From NCBI GenBank assembly GCA_948099385.1, contig CANUEZ040000002.1, positions 2,176,001 to 2,240,000 on the forward strand: a stretch of DNA of 64,000 nucleotides, in the 5' to 3' direction. This document shows positions 11,831 through 23,492 of the stretch, one piece after another. The stretch is from Fasciola hepatica (Eukaryota; Platyhelminthes; Trematoda; Plagiorchiida; Fasciolidae). The notes below the pieces were generated by a model. That model ran no database searches, had not been told where the DNA came from, and worked only from the letters and a program-made list of their open reading frames with translations. Within the stretch, counting starts at the first letter, position 1, and each line of letters opens with the position of its first letter. Made by a program: the position numbers and the translations under genes.

Positions 11831-12359
11831 TCATCTATCACAACGAATAAGATGGTTAGCAGGTCTTAATGTAGAGCGCAGATCAGCTACGTGATAAGTA
11901 TTCTTTCTTACACTACCCTCGATGTTCTTCTTAAAGATATACGAGATTGTGTTTCATCTAGGTGAAATTGATTATTGGACTAGTTTTCCCTTTTTATTGA
12001 GTAATTAGTCTTTAGCCACCCTTGTTTGCATACACTGTTAAATACGCCAGTCGAAATGTCGTTTTATTGGAAATGTCCTTCTGTCTGCGGGTTCCGTATC
12101 CAGTATAAACTAAGCATTCTAGTGAGCCCCCGTTTTCCCCATTTGAGCAGCTCTTTTGGGATGCGGGATTAGTCCCTCACACAGGTGACCCCGTCCACGT
12201 GGAGCCGATAAAGAATACATCCTCTTATTCGTTCTGATAGCATTCTCCTTTTTCATTTTTTTTTTTCATGAAGATATCATCTAGTTACGGAGTCGATTGC
12301 GATTCCATCTGTTTTTGACAGTTGTAACAAAAATAGAAATTCTCTCCTTTGTGGGTGAC
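11831..12359. other. no recognisable feature
   Basis: AT-rich stretch between the LINE fragment and the coding-like block that follows. No exon or repeat was recognised. Confidence 0.4.
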
Positions 12360-12722
12360 TTAAGCCCCACTAAACACACTGTAATTTTCATCGTTGAACT
12401 TGGACTGTGGATCAAACAAACACAGACAAATCAACTTTCGAATTTCCTCGGACGACTCCACGATCTTCTGGCCTGAGCGCTTGATGTAATCGGATAAAAT
12501 TCTACCTTCTTTGGGAAAACTACTTTCACCAGTAACAAGACAGAGTCGAATGAAAACAATGCATTCCAATCATGTTGAGTGAACTGACTGGGTCTGAAAC
12601 TTCAAAGGTGTTGTGCACTTTGAGCATCATTTGTGCGCAGGTGATGAGTTCACCTGGACCCGTGAGAGAGTTTGTGCTACCCGAAATGTCAAGCTTAGCA
12701 ATCGGGAGCCGATGAGAACCAT
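12360..12722 (-). pseudogene. coding-like block of unknown identity, possibly broken
   Basis: A GTGATTCAG acceptor is followed by a frame that looks coding (12722 to about 12526). A second frame continues to a TAA at 12360 with strongly coding-like composition. The frames do not join through an obvious intron, so this is either two exons whose junction I cannot place or a frameshifted relic. No family is recognised. Confidence 0.3.
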
Positions 12723-12844
12723 CATCCTGAATCACGGACAACATTGGTGTTCAGTTACAGTGGTTATCGTTTTGGGTGCAATGTAAGACGTTGTGTGACG
12801 AATTTCTCTTACCTAACTTTCTTGTTCTGAGAGAATTAGGACTG

Positions 12845-13047
12845 CGGGCCGGCGGTGGTAAGGCGGTCGTTATGGTGAACCTCAAACCCGGGGTTCCAGG
12901 TTCGAATCTTGTTTCCTTCGCTTACTTCCCTTTCGACTGCCTCTAAGTGGCCGCGACTGCCTCTCTAAAATGCTCTACCATTTGTGTATAAAAAATGTAA
13001 AATGAAGTAAACCATTATTGGTGTTACTGCTATTATTATTATTCTCA
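12845..13047 (+). repeat. tRNA-derived SINE, family A, with (ATT)n tail
   Basis: The head has tRNA-like box A (GGCGGTGGTAAGGCGG) and a clear B box (GGTTCGAATCTT, 12899-12910). It is followed by an unrelated body and a tail of TAT/ATT units. The layout matches the minus-strand copies at 34.3-34.6 and 36.9-37.1 kb. Confidence 0.6.
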
Positions 13048-13389
13048 TGATGAACTTGAAGAGAGAACCTAGTACCTTGGCTTGGCACAACTAAAGTTTG
13101 TAGAGATTTCGTTTTATCTCACAAGAAGCATGGAAAACACATGGAATGGACAATATTTTTACCCTACCAGCTTTTTACCCACTTCGTTTTAAACAAAGAT
13201 TGTTAGGATCCTGAGGAAATAGTGTACACCTGATACTTTCAGGTGAAAAATAGAAATAATAAGTATAACATAGCTTGCGAACAGTCGTCCTAATTCGTTT
13301 GTAAAAAAAGTATATTGCCAGACTTCCGAAAGTAAAATGACTGGAATCCCTACCAGAGTCTGATGTTTTGTTACAATTTCCGTTTACAG

Positions 13390-13562
13390 GTGACGACGTA
13401 CATAAGTCTTTGGGAAGTCTTTCAAGCTCTTTTGTTAAACGAGTGAATAAAAAGATCGAATCGGCTGCATTCACGGACAGCCTTGGTTTGATTGCCAAGA
13501 TAAGAAAAAAAAAATACGATTCGCTACTCCAAAACTGCCTACTGAAATTCTTTTCGGATTGA
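13390..13562 (+). CDS. candidate terminal exon, unknown protein
   Basis: A good acceptor (TTCCGTTTACAG) is followed by 57 codons, entered with two bases from a previous exon and ending at TGA 13560-13562. The composition is coding-like: Ser/Leu-rich, then a Lys-rich helix. I find no matching upstream exon in the window, so the gene is incomplete or the exon is fortuitous. Confidence 0.35.
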
Positions 13563-14269
13563 TTCTACGAGACAAAGGCGATGCGGACACAAATCGATAG
13601 AAACACCGGATCGGTTGATGCATGTGAAGGCGACAGAAAAGTTGACCAGTCACGTAAAGCCCGATCAGCGTGAATGGACATCAGCTAAGGCATGAAGCTG
13701 ACTGACTTGTGAGCTCACTACACCAGCAGTCATTGTTTACACCTGTGAGCAACTGCCAGTCTCATAAATCAGGAGACCTCTTCCATCCGTATTTCGACTC
13801 CAATTGATTGTACGAGTTGGCCTGTTAGTGGCTGTATCGTCTACCTAGACAGAGTAAATAACACTTATCCCCGCTGGTCAAAATCCTCATAAACGAAGCA
13901 CAATCGAACGGTTAACGTCAAAGTTCACCCTGAACCTAGCCAATTAAAGTGAGTTATTTCCAGTTATTTTACCGTATCTAGACTGATTGCAACGTAAACA
14001 GTGAGTTGTTCATCATGCGAAACCTTGGTTGCCGTGAGATAAGATAATTTTTGTCCCGTAAATTCTATCCCGATGAGCTTTCTGACACTCACTTCTAATT
14101 AGCTGGTTAATACAAATAACTACATAAGATCATTCACGTTATTACCATCAAACGTAGAGAAGGGATCGTGAACAGCAACACGTGGTCAGGAATCGATGAC
14201 AAGCTACACATAGATCAAATGACGTGGCAGTTTTCCAAACGGGTCAAGAAGCATGAACAGGTTTGATGT
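13563..14269. other. no confident feature
   Basis: Non-coding apart from one short coding-like frame at about 14166-14261, ending at a CAG/GTTTGA donor-like site just before the relic frame at 14270. Confidence 0.35.
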
Positions 14270-14567
14270 TGACCCGTGAGAAGAAGAGCACCGTCTACAA
14301 AGTCCGTATTGCGCATCTCGCCGAGAAGTTCGGAAAGAAGGGAAAACTTTCACGATGATTTGTTGATAAGGTCGCACCTAAAGCGCCAAAATCCGTTGGA
14401 TTCAGGGAGTTAGCAACGCCCAAGTTGGTGTCAATTGACGTTCAAAATCCATCACTTTATTCTCAGAAGCCTTTTGATAATTCACTACAATTATTTTCGC
14501 AGAGCACCAAAGCCATCTTGAATTCAAGTGAAGATGTTAAATTTTGTCATACTCGATTAAGTTAATG
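14270..14567 (+). pseudogene. intronless coding relic with one in-frame TGA
   Basis: From ATG 14270 the frame runs about 30 codons with basic, helical composition, meets a TGA, and then stays open for more than 65 further codons to TAA at 14565-14567. Both halves look coding. A short open frame just upstream is shifted by one. Identity is unknown. Confidence 0.35.
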
Positions 14568-17039
14568 AATTCAACCATCTCTACACATTAATCGTCTTTC
14601 CTGATTGAAACTACACCCAACCGGATTAGAATGACTCTCCTATCTGACACACACGGATATACAAACATCCATCGCTACACTGGTGCTTCCACGTAATGTT
14701 TCATATGTGAACGAACATATCTCGGAACTTTTTCTATTGAGGAAACTCAATAAACTGCTCACATCTTGCAAGCGTTACTTTCTTTTCCTTCGTATCAGCT
14801 GAAAGAGTCCAAAAAATGGTAGACAAAACACTATCCATCGGAAAATTTCCAAATTAGCTTCATTTTTATATTATTTCTTAATATGAGTAGTAGGTGGTTT
14901 TACTTATATATAATATGATTCATCATTTAGTATCAACTCTCAGCTCATCATCGATAGATTAGTTTAGCTCTCCAGGTTGGTTGTTATGGAAAGCCCTCGT
15001 TGGATGAAGACACCCACAGATAGGTCCTCCATCATAGCAGTGGATCACCGTGCAGTCACTGAGTTGTTACCACTCAAAGCCTCAGTGGCAGAGGCTTGCC
15101 AGCTGCACAGTATTGACGTGAAACAAATAGTTGAAATTCAGGTCAGATAGTCCAGACTAGTTAACGTATGTGTGTGGGCCTTACAACATGCTTTCTAGGT
15201 TCGAGTCCAAGTGAGGGCTCCGTGGTTGAGTACTGCAGCTGATGATTTCTAACAAGCCAAATGAAACAAATTTACAGTGCTTCCATGGTATACATCGGTG
15301 AGCTGAGCTTTGATACTGCGTGATAAATCACTTTCGATATTCGGCCGACGCATTAAAAAGTAAAAATATACGTTAGTGTCGACATTTTCTGCGGTTTCAG
15401 TTTGAACAACCAGAAACCGTTAAACAGAATCTTTACGGACTGAATGTATGCTGAAGAGGATAGGTCTGTTCCTACGAGGGGCTTAGGAGCGTGGCCAGTG
15501 CTTTTGGAGAAGGAATCCACACAGTCAGTACCTGAACACCATCGTCTTATCCACATTACTCGAATTTGGCGGGCACATTGGAGCAGAAATCAGCGAACCT
15601 CAGGTGACGAGCGCAGGTTTCACAGAATTAATCGTCTTATCAGACACTAAGGCCCAGCAGGCGAATGGGACATGCTTTGCGCTTGTTCATCACAAATGAA
15701 TTTCTCGTTGTGTTGCTTCCCCTCGGGCGATTAGTGGCATACAGATGAGCAAGCAAAGCCAGACCGTAACTTAGAAGAAAGGCATTAAAAGTCTGACCAG
15801 TGGACTTTGCCATATGAGGCTTGTCCTGGTTGAGGTCTAGTTTATCCACTCATTCAATGGCTGGAGAGTGAAGGATATGGTTGGGTATTGCGACTAGTGA
15901 ATGGCAGTGCCCGAGTACAGACATCTTTTAATCTACTTGATAGTACTATTTATGGTTCTTACTTCACTGTTCTTACACTCGTGAACGTTTCGGTTTCAAA
16001 GTGCGGTTCCTTTAGAGAGACAGCAAAACTTTCTGCAGATGGAGGCCATATAAAATTGGCTCTTTTACCGTTTGTCTAAATTTTTAGCGGTGAAAAAAGA
16101 TCAGGAGGATCAATCCCGCACAACAGAGGTGCTGACATCTTGAAATTCGGTTTCAAATCGGACCCAGTGATTCTTCCTACAGAGATACGATCTTTTTCGA
16201 TGTCTTGGCAAATCACTAACCAAGAACATTGTTTGATACAGAGACCCTAGTGCGATCAATGCAATGAGACTACAGTATGAACAGTTACTTTTAGAAAATT
16301 CTGTCTTCCACAGGGCATGACCACCGCACGACAAATTCAAATCTTACGTATAGTATAGACAATGGAGCACACTTAGCTGTATCGATGTTCAGCAGTCTGA
16401 TAGCTCAATAAACCATTTCGTCGGTGATTTTTTCCGAAGTGTGGTAATCCCCCAAAGACCGGAAAATACGACAATTTTGGAGATTCATCACACCTACAAA
16501 TATGCATCATTCGTTGCGCTGTATCGGTCGTGCTATATCAAGATGGAACTGCACGCAGACACTAGAAAACGAATCTTGGAGTCATTCCAAGTTTTTTGCT
16601 TCTCAAACTGACTGGGTAATTCAAAACTTGTGAATGGGATCAGTCATTTTGTTAAGTTTCAAAAGCAGACTGCTACTACAAGTAATAATGATATTAATTG
16701 TTCTGATACTACCACTAATACTATTATCGATACCACTGCTGCTGGTAATCCAGGCTTTCTTGTCACCTAGTAGCTACAAGAGATCGCTTAGTGGCCTCTG
16801 GTTATCATTTTTAGCCACTGACAAGCGCTTAGTAGCCACTGACGGTTATTTAGCGACCACTTTCTAGGGTACAGGATACAACCCTTTCCGACACACTGAC
16901 TGTACAAGATCAAAACACGAGTGAGTTCTCACCTCCTTTCTCTAGTTAGGGTCTTCGTAGAGTTGTACGAATAGCTAACTACATCGAGAAACCCCCGAAT
17001 GATTTAATTAAATTATCATCATATCAATAAACACAGGAA
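14568..17039. other. intergenic, few features
   Basis: No confident gene. A family-B SINE-like copy lies near 15180-15260. A minus-strand frame at 16110-16340 has splice-like flanks but weak coding character. The stretch 16690-16870 contains loosely repeated motifs (AGTAGCCACTGAC and similar). Confidence 0.35.
15180..15260 (+). repeat. tRNA-derived SINE-like repeat, family B
   Basis: B box GGTTCGAGTCC at 15198-15208, then GATGATTTCTAAC, the inverse of the GTTAGAAATCATC shared by the minus-strand copies at 5.1 and 7.8 kb. Confidence 0.5.
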
Positions 17040-18165
17040 TACAGGTTTACAAATTTGAAGAATTTTTGGAAGGTTCAATAGAAGTGAAATTGTATCTGTC
17101 AAATGCAGCACAAGAACAGGGAGGGATCCAACCGACTGCTTGTTCGAATTAATTCGCCAACATCCCGAAAATGTGTCCTTTGATGTTTCGGCTTTCAAGA
17201 ACGCTATGACTCACATTCTTTGTTCGTTTTAGGAGTGATTTGACAGCTCCTTTAAACTCATTGAATATCTCCTGCATCACAATAAATAATGGACTATATT
17301 GTGGGAAGTTATCGAGCACCATGCCCGGTTGCCAGCTTTTCCACACCTCTTCACGCCGGTAAATTGGAGCTTTGCCGGAAAATATGGTTTCACTTTTAGG
17401 AATACTTTTCCCGAAAGCTGGTGAAAATAGAATTGTTCATGTTAAATTTGTATCCATAATGAACCGAGCATGTCGCAGATCAGCCAACAAGATATTTAGG
17501 TTTGATCCTTTGTTTGATGGCAAAGTGCTGATGCACAGTTTGCTCTTCACTGATCACCCTCGTGTTCACGAGCACCATAAGTTGTATTTTGTCTCATCTT
17601 TGTTAAAAGCTGAGACGGAGCTACCAAGCTCTATTAACCAAATAGCATACTGAACTCGTCTGTCTTTGACATCAGTCCAGTTTCACTTGATCGGATAAAT
17701 ACATAGATTATTTATGGTGTGACCATAACCAGCAAGGTGACAATCCAGGGATGATGAACTGACCGGTACATTTGGCTACATTGGTTCCATCTTTTTCTTC
17801 GGCCCACTTAAAATGATTGAATGATTCTCCCCAGCCAATGAGCGCAGTTTCATCACGAACTAGTTGGACAGTTTACGTTCAGTGAATTCTCTCCTTAGGC
17901 TTGACTCTCTGCTTCGCTTGGCAGTGGTCTTGCAAGTTTTGCTACTAATCCTCTGATATCAGGAAAGATATGTTAGCTCTTCACCCTTCTTTGCACAATT
18001 CCGATTTGATCTTCATTACTGTGTTCCGTTTGCGATGCGATCCCGTAATTCCTTGTTCGCTTTGGTTGATGATCTCGAGTTCTTCCACCGGGAATTCTGC
18101 GGATAACCATCTGCGCATTCTGCTGATAAGTCGCGCGAAAGATATCTACTGAAAATCCTTCCAAA
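17040..18165 (-). pseudogene. long intronless coding relic, unknown identity
   Basis: On the minus strand a coding-like reading runs about 1.1 kb with no intron-like gap. The longest unshifted part ends at TAA 17149. From 17652 down it contains TGA at 17568-17566, 17556-17554 and 17439-17437 and no other internal stop. Further upstream the same frame meets another TGA, and then a one-base shift leads into another clearly coding-like segment around 17760-17860. Composition is soluble and Trp/Lys/Asp-rich. It could be a retrocopied gene, an unrecognised transposon ORF or an integrated viral gene. An alternative reading takes 17417-17215 as a normal exon, because good splice sites flank it. Confidence 0.4.
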
Positions 18166-18253
18166 TTTTCTACATGCTTTGTGATTTTGACTATATTCGA
18201 CTATATTTGAATTTGCTGAGCTCTTCTATGCACAACACAATCATCTTTATTTG

Positions 18254-18387
18254 TTTGTTTGTATGGAACATTTGAATCTGACCTTGAGTTGTTTTTAGTG
18301 TCTTATTTGGACTATTAGACGTTAAACCTCTGGGTTTTTCTCTGAAGTCCTTTTGGCTGTATACTAGAGGTTTGTATATAGTTGTAC
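18254..18387 (+). repeat. dispersed repeat, copy 1
   Basis: About 130 bases, roughly 80-85% similar by eye to 25350-25487 in the same orientation. Shared landmarks are GTTTTTAGTG, CTGGGTTTTTCTCTGAAGTC and GGTTTGTATATAGTTG. Class unknown. Confidence 0.7.
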
Positions 18388-20559
18388 TGTGTGTCCAAAA
18401 ATACTGCACCCACCCGGGCGAGGTCGAAGTTCGAAACTTACTACTTCAATGCTTGCTACTAGGCAAAATATTCTCAATACCGCAAAGTGCAGAGTGCTCC
18501 ATAGGTAACGCTCGAAAGCTGCACACCGCGTACACGTTGCAAACATGTCATGTGAGAAGTACAAGAGCGTGGGCTACTGAGAAGAATCACGGACAGCGTT
18601 ATCAGCTCGATTGGGTTTCGAATTTCAATCTACCTGTTGTCGAAAGCCTGACTGTCAAAAGGACCACGGAACAGACAGGCTTTGGTTGAAATCTGGGTGA
18701 CTGAGTCAGTTGCAAAGCTTTTTAATCAACAATATCCAAAGGGGAAGTCTATGTCCACATCAGTTGTACGCAGACTAATGAAAAAATTAGAATAAACGGG
18801 ATTCATTTGGTAAGTAACTAAGTGCGATTGAACTCGCTTGGTCATTTCAGTAACAGGGGACACACCTGCCTGCTGTCTGGTAAGTGTTGACCTGTGCACA
18901 GTTGATGAAGCTATCCACCTTCTGTCCGGATGTTTGAAACACTTAGCACTTTTAACTGATTGGTCGGTAGAAAATGAGATGGTTACACTTTGTCTACTCT
19001 GCACAGTTACCTAAGTAAAGCAATGTGAAATTTATACGAATGGTTTTGACAACCTCGATGAAGGGAATTTAAGCAATACGTTTATACCAGAAAGGTTTGC
19101 AATGGTCTCCGTGGTAAGCGGATTGGCCGTGTCAGATGGCAAAGAACAGGACTGCGAAATCTGATTAGCTTAGCCTCACTGAATACTAACAGCTTCTAAC
19201 TGCAAATAAATAGCCGAAGTTTGAGAAGACGAAATCGGATCAAATTCTTGCTTGGTTATCATTAAACGTTTAAATATAAATGACCCTGAATTTCAGTCAG
19301 GGTAACTTCTGGAGGTTCTTTGTGTCATCAATGGTATCATCCAGTTGTGGATGTTCTGAAACCTATCATGAGACTCGTTGATTTACTCCACTCATATAGG
19401 TACCCTCACAACTAAAAGTGAAATGATAAACTATATGTGAAGCAAAATTCTACGAATGAGTAAGCTCAAATTTTCTGGGCGAAGCTCAGAGACAATCATC
19501 ACGAAGCTCTCTTGTCCAATAGCCTTAACATCTAGGGCAAGAACTGAATATGAAAGTTATCCTCCCGCGCCTACACTCATATGTGAACTTCCTTCACGAA
19601 CCTTTACCATTTGCATATAAACCAAATACGTATACTTTAGACAACGAAGCCTCCTTCCTTCATCTAAGGATCAAATCCCTGAACTTGGAAACGAATATTT
19701 AACACCGGTAAAATTTTGTTGTTCAATAACACAGCGTAGTCAAAATCGTGGGTAGGTTGTCGACATTTCGGTCACCACGGGTGACCTTTTTTAAGACTGG
19801 ATTTGCAATCGAATGAAACTGGAGAACTTCTAACACCTTTTCATCCAGTCTAATTCCATAGTGAACTCGTCCACTCAGCTTTCCCTAGGACTATCTTACC
19901 ACTGTGTGTTTTCAGTTCAGTTCCGGTTCATTCAGCCATTATACTCGTACTTCTGTGCTCTGGTTTCGGTTGCTACCTCCCAGCATCCTGGAGACAAGAT
20001 TGAAATAATAGAAGTATAAAGTGAACAAGAGCCGAAAACAAAGTAAATGGAAATCTCGAAAAAAAATAATGGGTTTGAGTGCATGAAGTGACGGTAATTG
20101 ACGTATCTATGTTGTGTAGCAAGATCCTGTTTCATTTATAGGCCATGCCAATGGTTCCGGAATGGTTCTAGTAACTCTTCGGTGAAATGCCGGCAACGCG
20201 CCCGTTTCTCCAAGTTGGATTTGCCAAGTCGGAGTAACCCGTAGACTTTTAACTTTCTTTTTAGAGACTTTATTTATCAATGCTTTCAATGAGTGCGGTG
20301 TTATGATTCAAGGAAAAGTGTCGTTCGACCAACAACATGAGGCATGCTTACTGGCTGACACTATTCTGTTGACTTCTTCAACACAGCCAGCGCTCATGAG
20401 CAAATTAATCATTTGAACAACCGTACTGCCTACCATTCAGTACCCATAGTTGAGTCTCTTACTAGAAAAGCCGTTACCTCCGAAAGACCGTCACGAGTAA
20501 CAGCTTTCCACTTTGTTTTCGACACTGTAACTTTCATTAAATTTACGCCTGCCAAAGCC
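18388..20559. other. intergenic, relic repeats only
   Basis: No confident gene. Contains a motif shared with 39990-40045 (GAGGTCGAAGTTCG near 18420) and the hairpin motif at 19741-19800. Confidence 0.35.
19741..19800 (-). repeat. hairpin motif resembling Penelope-associated hammerhead sequence
   Basis: The minus strand reads GGTCACCCGTGGTGACC followed by GAAATGTCGAC. A perfect stem-loop (GGTCACC/GGTGACC) followed by GAAA-like and GTCGAC sequence is reminiscent of hammerhead ribozyme cores carried by Penelope-like elements. The CTGATGA core box is not intact. Confidence 0.3.
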
Positions 20560-21150
20560 TCACTATAGTCGGGGGTGGGTGTCCCAGGCTCCGAGATGGT
20601 TACTCGTCCTGAACGTCTCTCGAAATGCTCCCAAGTGACCGTGTGTCTAACAAAGTCTCTGCTGAGGAAGTCTTATTCGCTGCCAACTCTAGGCGGAGAT
20701 GTTCCCACTAAAGTGAGATGACGAAAGCGAATGCTTGACCCTCTCCACCGGGTCGACTGACTGAAAGTCGGTCTAGGGGAGATGGCTAAACCCTGATTCC
20801 AAACCAATCCCAGGTGGCGTACGAGGCGTACAACGGTATGCTCTCCGGCATCTGTGGCGGACGGATGCACTGGGCACCCAGGATATTCGACCTCATCCGA
20901 AAGGCATATGAACAGAGCATTCAGTCAGCGGGCCCCACGTTTCGTCCAGCTGTCTTGAGGGTCAAGCTTTGGATAGCCAGAGGCTAGGGTTGTGAAGCCC
21001 TAAGAAAACCACCTGCTCTGGCTAGGGCAACCTGGCAGTATCAGATCACGGACTAGGACTGTCCACCCCTTCCTCCTCGATTGTACCGTGTTTGTTTGGC
21101 ACGCAGTCTGAAATCAAGCAGGTGGGAAATACATACATACATACGTACAT
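20560..21150 (+). repeat. dispersed repeat with (ACAT)n tail, possible retroelement 3' end
   Basis: GC-richer block without a reading frame, ending in ACATACATACATACGTACAT. A non-coding body with a short tandem tail is typical of a truncated non-LTR retrotransposon 3' end on the plus strand. There is no protein evidence. Confidence 0.4.
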
Positions 21151-21387
21151 GCCTTTAGACAACTTACGGTGTGCTCCACCATAAGGTGACAATGAAATTT
21201 CACTTTCGAACTTGTTAGGCAAAGCTTTCGTCCGCTTCCTGCTGTCTTTGGCTCAAGAAATAGGAATTATGGAAACCGTCGGTGAACATATACCACATCT
21301 TTGTCAGGACCCAAGAACCCTGTTGGGTACACCAAGAGAGTGTCCTAATAACGAAGTAGGATAACAGAATTTATATTCATATGTGCC

Positions 21388-22203
21388 ATGCTTCGTCGAG
21401 AACACCACGTTAGCATGAATCCGTTTGTTCCCCTCCCTATTGGCATAGTTGAGGCTCTCCCATTGGACTACGCGCCCCTTGCTTGTTTGGATGCGACGAC
21501 TAAACTCATGGATCTATGGTTGAACAGTCCTCGTAATTCATTTGGCCGCTTGGAAAAGATTGTCTGTAAAGACCCTGGCAATCGGATACTCCAGTCGAAC
21601 ACTGCAGTCTCGTGGGTTTTCCAGCGGCTTTGCTGTCATGTGCGTAATATCGACCGGTGAAGGGTCACGGAATTTCTAACATTCCTATTGTATTTGGGAC
21701 CTTTTTGTTTGAAAGGTTTGTTTTGTGAAGATGTGTGCAAACGTTCTATGCTGCGATCGGTTACCATTAATATTTTGCGCCACCCAGTTTTGTACGTACT
21801 GTGCAACTCTTTTGCGGAATCCATTCGGAGTAAATTTGTGCAAAAATATCCTTCTTTTTACTATGTTCCTAGTATTACACAGCGTTTGATCACTTTTTCA
21901 CCTACTCAAAGATGTTTTAGTCATGGGACACCGGCCACGTTTTTCTGTTTTCCATTCAAATGGTATCTAAGCTAATTGAAGTTCATCATTCGCGGACCGA
22001 GGAATCCCGCACAGCAGTTGTATCGCCGTTTGTGCGAGCGTGCTACTTCGAATAATACGGATTCCACTCCCGCCCCATAATATGACGTCGGCCAGCCCCT
22101 CAACCGTTTTTGTGGATGCGAAAACGCCACCCTGGTGAACTGAATTGTCCTGTTTCCCAACCCAAAAAACAACATCGTCACTGCTGGTGGGAAACCGGCT
22201 CAA
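21388..22203 (+). pseudogene. coding-like block, unknown, one frame with few stops
   Basis: One plus-strand frame is coding-like from ATG 21388 to about 22139, interrupted only by TGA 21658, TAA near 21973, TAA near 22078 and a TGA near 22140. The pieces look protein-like. The opposite strand at 21967-22203 is also open (78 codons), so strand assignment is uncertain. It may be exons of the gene that continues at 22268, or a relic. Confidence 0.3.
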
Positions 22204-22267
22204 ATTTTAGATTTCTGTGACGCATCAATTAGTGTTAAATATTTTCAAAACCTGTGTAGTTTTTCAG

Positions 22268-23099
22268 CAAACCGATGCCGTCAAATCAACTGTATATGTG
22301 TTTTTTGACGGTCTGGATGATAATATTGTGAAACTTCCTGTAAATAGAATTTGTGTGTGCACGTGCTTTCCGTTATCTGTTGACAGTCTCCATGTAGTCG
22401 TACTCATATTGCATATATTGAACTATTGAAATTTCCGTCGTTGATAAGTATCGGGACCTTAAAGTTCATGATGAAGATTTCCGCGACCTAACCCTAATTG
22501 CTTATTATTTCAGATGGACCTAGTTGTCATTTTTCTTTGTGACAACTTTGCGGCCATCTTGCACAATAATTGGTTGGCTGTTAACAAAAGGGTATGTTGG
22601 TCTAAGTTTTCCACCTCCCAGGTTTATCAGACAATGTTCCTGGAAGGTTCCAGATCGCCGGATCCAGTTCCAGATTATAATTTAAATGAGATATGTCTTT
22701 CAGATAGAGATGAAATATACACTTGCGATGTCAGATAACGTGAAAGATGCCATGGACTTTGAAAGAAACGTTATCCGTGAAATTAGGAAGTCGGCCTGGT
22801 CGGATGATATCTTGCAGAGGAAGTCGTTTACTAGACGTTATTAGGTTCGCCGCCGGTGATTTATCACCTTATTTTTTATTTTTTAGGGGCCTCGTTCATT
22901 TTTTTCATTAGAAGAGAGTTCAAAAGAAATCCCTCTATCACAGCGGACTTGCACAGAATCTTCTACACCACTACCAACATCCCCAGCGGTAGTTTTGGAT
23001 TCAATCCACTCGTTCCCAAGGTAAACTAAATTCCAGTTTTCTCCTTAGGCCTCTTGGCCGTTCACCGAAGATGACAACTGGAGGGAACTGTGGAAATGA
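22268..23099 (+). CDS. candidate five-exon gene with very short introns, unknown protein
   Basis: Exons 22268-22339, 22514-22591, 22704-22836, 22887-23020 and 23049-23099 all join in phase (0, 0, 1, 0). They sit between AG and GT sites and end at TGA 23097-23099. Introns are 174, 112, 50 and 28 bp. The 156-codon product is hydrophilic, with a basic Arg-rich centre and a C-terminus rich in Trp and acidic residues. Upstream coding is likely, since the first exon starts at an acceptor. No family is recognised. The 28-bp intron and a weak GTTATT donor at 22837 are the least certain points. Confidence 0.45.
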
Positions 23100-23333
23100 G
23101 GTGACAAAAACCGCTCTTGTCACTCCGAGATTAGTGGTTTTGTAATCCAGACAATAAGTACGTTTCAAATAGTTCGTCCCGCCTATCGGCCAAAAGTCCG
23201 CCTGCTAGTTAGATGCAGGGTTTCCTTCAAAGATGGCAAGATGATTGTTTCAATAACCCACTTATGATATTCAGTCTATATGGAGCGTATTCTTCCTTGT
23301 CTGAGTGGTCTATAGAATGGCCATTCTTCGCTA

Positions 23334-23492
23334 ATGGAGATAATCGAAAGTTTTATCGACCGTGGTGAGGAAGGAGTAGCCTCCACGCACGAACCATTCC
23401 AGGCGAACGATGAAGCCAAACTAAGTGAGTTGGAAAAAGACCTGGAAGTCATGAATAATTATAAGTGCAGCACAAGTTTCACGGTCGGCTAA
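23334..23492 (+). CDS. small acidic ORF or exon, unknown
   Basis: ATG to TAA, 52 codons, acidic and helix-like with a Lys/Glu-rich middle. The same frame is open back to an AG at 23314 (CTATAG), so it may be an exon rather than a complete gene. Confidence 0.25.
   Translation: MEIIESFIDRGEEGVASTHEPFQANDEAKLSELEKDLEVMNNYKCSTSFTVG

Noticed and set aside
17149..17346. Plus-strand exons over the 17-kb relic
   Set aside because: A plus-strand exon with AG and GT sites can be drawn (about 17240-17361), but the minus-strand reading is open far longer and continues coding-like on both sides.
17437..17568. Nuclear copy of a mitochondrial gene, because TGA would be Trp in flatworm mitochondria
   Set aside because: The reading is hydrophilic and lacks the hydrophobic membrane segments of mitochondrial proteins.
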